Shown piece after piece: positions 6,290 through 8,429 of a stretch of 8,429 nucleotides of DNA. The notes under the pieces are model-generated. The model was not told where the DNA came from, ran no database searches, and was given only the letters and a program-made list of their open reading frames with translations. Numbering within the stretch: the first letter of the stretch is position 1; each line of letters begins with the position of its first letter. Both the position numbers and the translations under genes were made by a program. Source of the stretch: an uncultured Rothia sp. (GTDB lineage: Bacteria; Actinomycetota; Actinomycetes; Actinomycetales; Micrococcaceae); the NCBI RefSeq assembly GCF_937976295.1, contig NZ_CALJRY010000123.1, forward strand, positions 1 through 8,429, in the 5' to 3' direction.

Positions 6290-6363
6290 CTAAAATACTC
6301 CTGCTTAAAGTACCCACGACAAAATACCCGCGGCTAAAACGCCAGTGACTAAAACGCCTGAAT
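6290..6363. repeat. Five-copy degenerate 15-bp tandem repeat upstream of nadK
   Basis: Units begin at 6290, 6304, 6319, 6334 and 6349 (spacing 14, 15, 15, 15). Reading plus, the heads are CTAAAATACTCC, CTTAAAGTACCC, ACAAAATACCC, CTAAAACGCC and CTAAAACGCC, so a shared (C)TAAAA-(T/C)-(A/G)-C-(C/T)-C core followed by variable bases. The last two share ten identical bases. Stop codons in frame argue against coding. It lies about 128-200 bases upstream of nadK. Confidence 0.65.
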
Positions 6364-6368
6364 AGCGC

Positions 6369-6432
6369 GGCAGCCTGAGAACACCCCGCCCCCAACGCGT
6401 CCTGCGTTACCGAGCGGGTTTCTCAGACTGCC
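6369..6432 (-). terminator. Long stem-loop after tlyA, probable terminator or 3' end structure
   Basis: The outer arms 6420-6432 and 6369-6381 give a 13-bp stem on the minus strand, with one U-G wobble. A five-pair CCCGC/GCGGG extension follows, and a small inner hairpin (AACGC/GCGTT, 6394-6408) caps it. The wobble becomes a C-A mismatch in plus-strand RNA, so the structure is better on the tlyA strand. It starts 45 bases past the tlyA stop. No immediate T-run follows, only GCTATTC and then GTTTTAG further on. Confidence 0.5.
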
Positions 6433-6443
6433 TGAGCACTATT

Positions 6444-6490
6444 TATTTTCGGCGCATATCTATTTTCGACACCGTGTTTATTTTCGGCAC
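6444..6490 (-). repeat. Triplicated 12-mer across the tlyA stop codon
   Basis: On the minus strand, 12-base units G(T/C)G(C/T)CGAAAATA end at plus 6490, 6472 and 6455 (spacing 18 and 17): GTGCCGAAAATA, GTGTCGAAAATA and GCGCCGAAAATA. The first encodes the last residues of TlyA and supplies its stop. The others lie just downstream, as if the gene's end had been copied. Confidence 0.65.
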
Positions 6491-7206
6491 CAGAGGAAGT
6501 ACTCTACGTTGCCGTCCTGTCCGGGCAGCGGGCTGGGTTCCATACCCATCACGCGCAATCCGTGGCTCACCGCAGATGCCTGGACTTTTTCCACTGCTTC
6601 ACGGCGGGCGGATTCTTCGTGCACTACTCCCCCGCGTCCGATGCGGTGCTTGCCGACCTCGAACTGTGGCTTGACCATGAGCACCAGGTCGCCGCCGGTT
6701 TCGGTTGCGTTCGCTAGCGCTTCCATGACCAGAGTCAGCGAGATGAATGAGAGGTCAGAAACCGTCAGTTCGACCTGCCCGCCAATGTCTTCGGGCTTCA
6801 TGTAGCGAACGTTGAGTCCTTCGTACACGCCAACTCGCGGTTCTTCGCGTAGGGTGTCCACGAGCTGTCCGTGTCCTACGTCAACGGCGGCTACGTGGGA
6901 TGCTCCTCGACGCAGCAGCACGTCGGTAAAGCCTCCGGTGGATGCTCCCGCGTCCAGGCAACGCTTGCCTTCCACCTCGATATCGGGGAACGCGTCGAGG
7001 GCACCGGCGAGCTTGTGGCCTGCGCGGCTGACGTATTCGGTCAGCTCGCTCTGGCGCACGTAGAGGGTATCCTCCGGGCCCACGAGCATGGACGCTTTGC
7101 GTGCAACCTTGCCGTTGACTTGCACGTCCCCTGCCGCAATGAGTTTTGCGGCGAGGGTTCGGGAGCTCACGAATCCGGCTTCGACCAGGTATTTATCGAG
7201 GCGCAC
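6478..7206 (-). CDS. tlyA: rRNA 2'-O-methyltransferase TlyA (16S/23S)
   Basis: S-adenosylmethionine-dependent 2'-O-methyltransferase expected to modify a cytidine in 23S rRNA and, in some actinobacteria, also one in 16S rRNA. In mycobacteria these marks are needed for susceptibility to capreomycin. The 242-residue protein has an S4 RNA-binding domain (1-60, RLDKYLVEAG...SRTLAAKLIAAGDVQVNG) and an FtsJ-type Rossmann methyltransferase domain (about 64-242). Motif I is LDAGASTGGFTD at 84-95. The K-D-K-E catalytic set is visible as Lys65, Asp151, Lys179 and Glu236. The start is GTG at 7206, with AAGGA four bases upstream. It follows the HAD and small-protein genes with a 97-base gap containing a strong hairpin, the same order as M. 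tuberculosis Rv1692-Rv1694. Length and motifs are normal. The number of rRNA targets cannot be read from sequence alone. Confidence 0.95.
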   Translation of the reverse strand: MRLDKYLVEAGFVSSRTLAAKLIAAGDVQVNGKVARKASMLVGPEDTLYVRQSELTEYVSRAGHKLAGALDAFPDIEVEGKRCLDAGASTGGFTDVLLRRGASHVAAVDVGHGQLVDTLREEPRVGVYEGLNVRYMKPEDIGGQVELTVSDLSFISLTLVMEALANATETGGDLVLMVKPQFEVGKHRIGRGGVVHEESARREAVEKVQASAVSHGLRVMGMEPSPLPGQDGNVEYFLWCRK

Positions 7207-7256
7207 GGTGTCCTTGTCTTCTTTCTGTCGTCGTCTGGTGACGAGTCATCTGGTGC

Positions 7257-7296
7257 CGGTGAACCCTCAGAGCATTGCTGTTCTGAGGGTTCACCG
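7257..7296 (-). terminator. Perfect 15-bp hairpin between the small gene and tlyA
   Basis: CGGTGAACCCTCAGA (7257-7271) and its exact complement (7282-7296) flank a ten-base loop. It begins eight bases after the small gene's stop. No T-run follows on the minus strand, so it may be a T-less terminator, a partial attenuator or an RNA-stabilising 3' structure between cistrons. Confidence 0.55.
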
Positions 7297-7303
7297 CCGC
7301 GAG

Positions 7304-7471
7304 CTAGGAGAGGTTTTCGAGGTCCTTCTCCAGCTGCTCACTCATCGTTTCGAGGCGCCTGACGCGCTCTACAGGGTCCATGGCGAGGGCTGCCGCCAGC
7401 TGGCGCTCGAATTCTGCGTCAAGCTCAGCGTTTTCCTCTGCCGTGCTGTTCGTGTCCGGTTCTTTAGGCAC
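7304..7471 (-). CDS. Conserved-position small protein, 55 residues (Rv1693-like position)
   Basis: A short acidic protein with no recognised domain. It starts at GTG 7471, whose first three bases overlap the last codons of the HAD gene (stop 7466-7464), and ends at TAG 7304. AGGGGA lies six bases before the GTG, inside the HAD gene, so translation is probably coupled. Residues 1-16 are polar and probably disordered. Residues about 17-55 (for example FERQLAAALA and ERVRRLETMSEQLEKDLENL) look strongly amphipathic and helical, perhaps a short coiled coil. There is no signal peptide or membrane segment. A small hypothetical gene occupies the same place between the phosphatase and tlyA in M. tuberculosis (Rv1693, about this size, from memory). 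Function is unknown. Support comes from the overlap, the ribosome binding site and the protein-like composition. Confidence 0.75.
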   Translation of the reverse strand: MPKEPDTNSTAEENAELDAEFERQLAAALAMDPVERVRRLETMSEQLEKDLENLS

Positions 7472-8429
7472 CGGGGATCCCCTGGATGTTGGGGCGTGCG
7501 CCCTGTTCGGGGTTTGCTGCCCACCATGCCGCGCAGGCTACGCGCCATGCTTCGGCTTCGCTCTCGCTGCCCGCGAATGCTTCGGTATCTTCGATCTCGG
7601 GGCCGGTCAGGCTTAGGTTTTCACCGCGAACTCGTGCCTGCCAGGTGGGGCCGGTTGCGATGACTTCGTAGCCTTCGTAGAGCACTTCAATTTCGGGGTA
7701 GGGTGCGAAGAAGTCCTCGAGGGTGCGCAGAATATAGGTCGGACGCTGGTTCGGCACGGCCTCGATGACGTCCTGGTAGGTCTGTACGCCGGTGAGGACG
7801 AGTGCGCCGTCCATCTTTGCGTTGTTGGCGCCGAGAATGTCGGTGTCCAGGCGGTCGCCCACAATCACGGGGCGGCTGGAGTTCACTGCCTGCGCTGCGG
7901 TGTGGAAGATGGGTGCTTCGGGCTTGCCCGCGACAAGCGGGGTACGGCGCGATGCAGTTGCCACGGCTGCTACGAGGGTTCCGTTGCCGGGTGCCTGGCC
8001 TCGTTCCTTGGGGATGGTCTGGTCGGTGTTGGTTGCAATCCACAGTACATCGGGGTTTGCGAGGGTGTAGGCAGCTTCCGCGAGGTCTTCCCAGCCGATC
8101 TTGGGGTCGAAGCCCTGGATGACGGCGACGGGGCCTTCTTCTTCCTTGCCTACGGTTTCGAGGCCTACTGCACGAACGCAGTCGGCAAGTGCTTCGGTGC
8201 CGGTGATGAGTACTTTGGAGCCTGCGGGTACATGCTGTGCGAGCAGTGCGGCGCCTGCCTGTGCGGAGCTGACGACTCGTTCTGCTCGGGTGTGCACGCC
8301 CAGTTCACGCAGGTGCTCTGCTACGGATTCTACGGAGCGCGATGCGTTGTTGGTGACGAAGATGACCGGTACGTTGAGTTCTTCTTCGGCGCGGTTGAGC
8401 GCTTCGGGTGCGCCTTCGATGGCGAAGGG
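7464..8429 (-). CDS. HAD-IIA family phosphatase (Rv1692-like), 5' end outside window
   Basis: Haloacid dehalogenase phosphatase of the NagD/p-nitrophenyl phosphatase group. The M. tuberculosis gene at this place (Rv1692) was described as a glycerol 3-phosphate phosphatase in phospholipid turnover, so that is a plausible but unproven substrate. 321 codons are visible; the frame is open through the window edge at 8429. The nucleophile motif DxDG lies outside. Visible here are motif II FVTNNAS (window residues 24-30), the C2 cap signature WIATNTD...PGNGTLV, the motif III lysine in AGKPEAPIF (about residue 169) and motif IV GDRLDTDILGANN (about 191-203). After the core, an extension of about 80 residues ends in ...IQGIPGA, as in actinobacterial relatives. 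A GTG at 8297 lies inside the domain and is not the true start. The 3' end overlaps the small gene by eight bases. Confidence 0.92.
   Translation of the reverse strand, partial: PFAIEGAPEALNRAEEELNVPVIFVTNNASRSVESVAEHLRELGVHTRAERVVSSAQAGAALLAQHVPAGSKVLITGTEALADCVRAVGLETVGKEEEGPVAVIQGFDPKIGWEDLAEAAYTLANPDVLWIATNTDQTIPKERGQAPGNGTLVAAVATASRRTPLVAGKPEAPIFHTAAQAVNSSRPVIVGDRLDTDILGANNAKMDGALVLTGVQTYQDVIEAVPNQRPTYILRTLEDFFAPYPEIEVLYEGYEVIATGPTWQARVRGENLSLTGPEIEDTEAFAGSESEAEAWRVACAAWWAANPEQGARPNIQGIPGA

Larger units (their letters stand above)
6163..6477 (-). other. Structured intergenic region between tlyA and nadK
   Basis: No gene is visible in these 315 bases. In transcription order it holds two of three copies of a 12-mer repeated from the tlyA stop codon, a long stem-loop (6369-6432), five 15-bp degenerate repeats (6290-6363), an AT-rich stretch (about 6216-6275), then a TATGAT box and a 14-bp dyad before the nadK ribosome binding site. 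It looks like an end of transcription for tlyA and a promoter region for nadK. Confidence 0.7.

Noticed and set aside
7473..7482. Palindrome GGGGATCCCC at the end of the HAD gene
   Set aside because: It lies within coding sequence and is explained by the HAD codons and the small gene's ribosome binding site.

Overview
This window is a high-GC, all-minus-strand block of actinobacterial housekeeping genes. Read along the minus strand (high to low coordinates) it runs: HAD-IIA phosphatase (5' end outside the window) > 55-residue small protein > tlyA > nadK > recN > pyrG > Nudix ADP-ribose pyrophosphatase > xerD (3' end outside the window). From memory, this is the gene order of Mycobacterium tuberculosis Rv1692 to Rv1701, except that the two genes normally between recN and pyrG (Rv1697 steA-like and Rv1698 mctB/steB-like) are absent. 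Moderate GC, frequent GTG starts and protein texture suggest Micrococcaceae, with Rothia the best guess. The genus is an inference and was not checked.

Layout: 7464-8429 carries the phosphatase, overlapped by 8 bases by a GTG-started small gene (7304-7471). A perfect 15-bp hairpin (7257-7296) follows, then tlyA (6478-7206). The 315-base gap before nadK (6163-6477) is the most structured part of the window. It holds a triplicated 12-mer at the tlyA stop, a long stem-loop, a five-copy 15-bp degenerate tandem repeat, an AT-rich stretch, and a -10-like box beside a 14-bp dyad. nadK (5125-6162) and recN (3387-5105) lie 19 bases apart and should be co-transcribed. A 338-base gap (3049-3386) with three imperfect hairpins precedes pyrG (1354-3048). 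pyrG ends in the best intrinsic terminator of the window (about 1286-1334). The Nudix gene (534-1208) follows, with a TACAAT box placed exactly right for a leaderless transcript. xerD (1-455) starts 78 bases further on.

The genes cover separate housekeeping jobs: rRNA 2'-O-methylation (TlyA), NADP supply (NadK), double-strand-break repair (RecN), CTP synthesis (PyrG), ADP-ribose clean-up (Nudix) and chromosome dimer resolution (XerD). Their association is conserved synteny rather than a single pathway.

I see no mobile element, CRISPR array, tRNA or rRNA, and no clear new multi-gene system. What is unusual is small-scale: short tandem repeats inside genes (9 bp x4 in xerD, a 30-bp-spaced duplication in nadK) and between genes, a leaderless promoter candidate, and an apparently contracted recN-pyrG interval.
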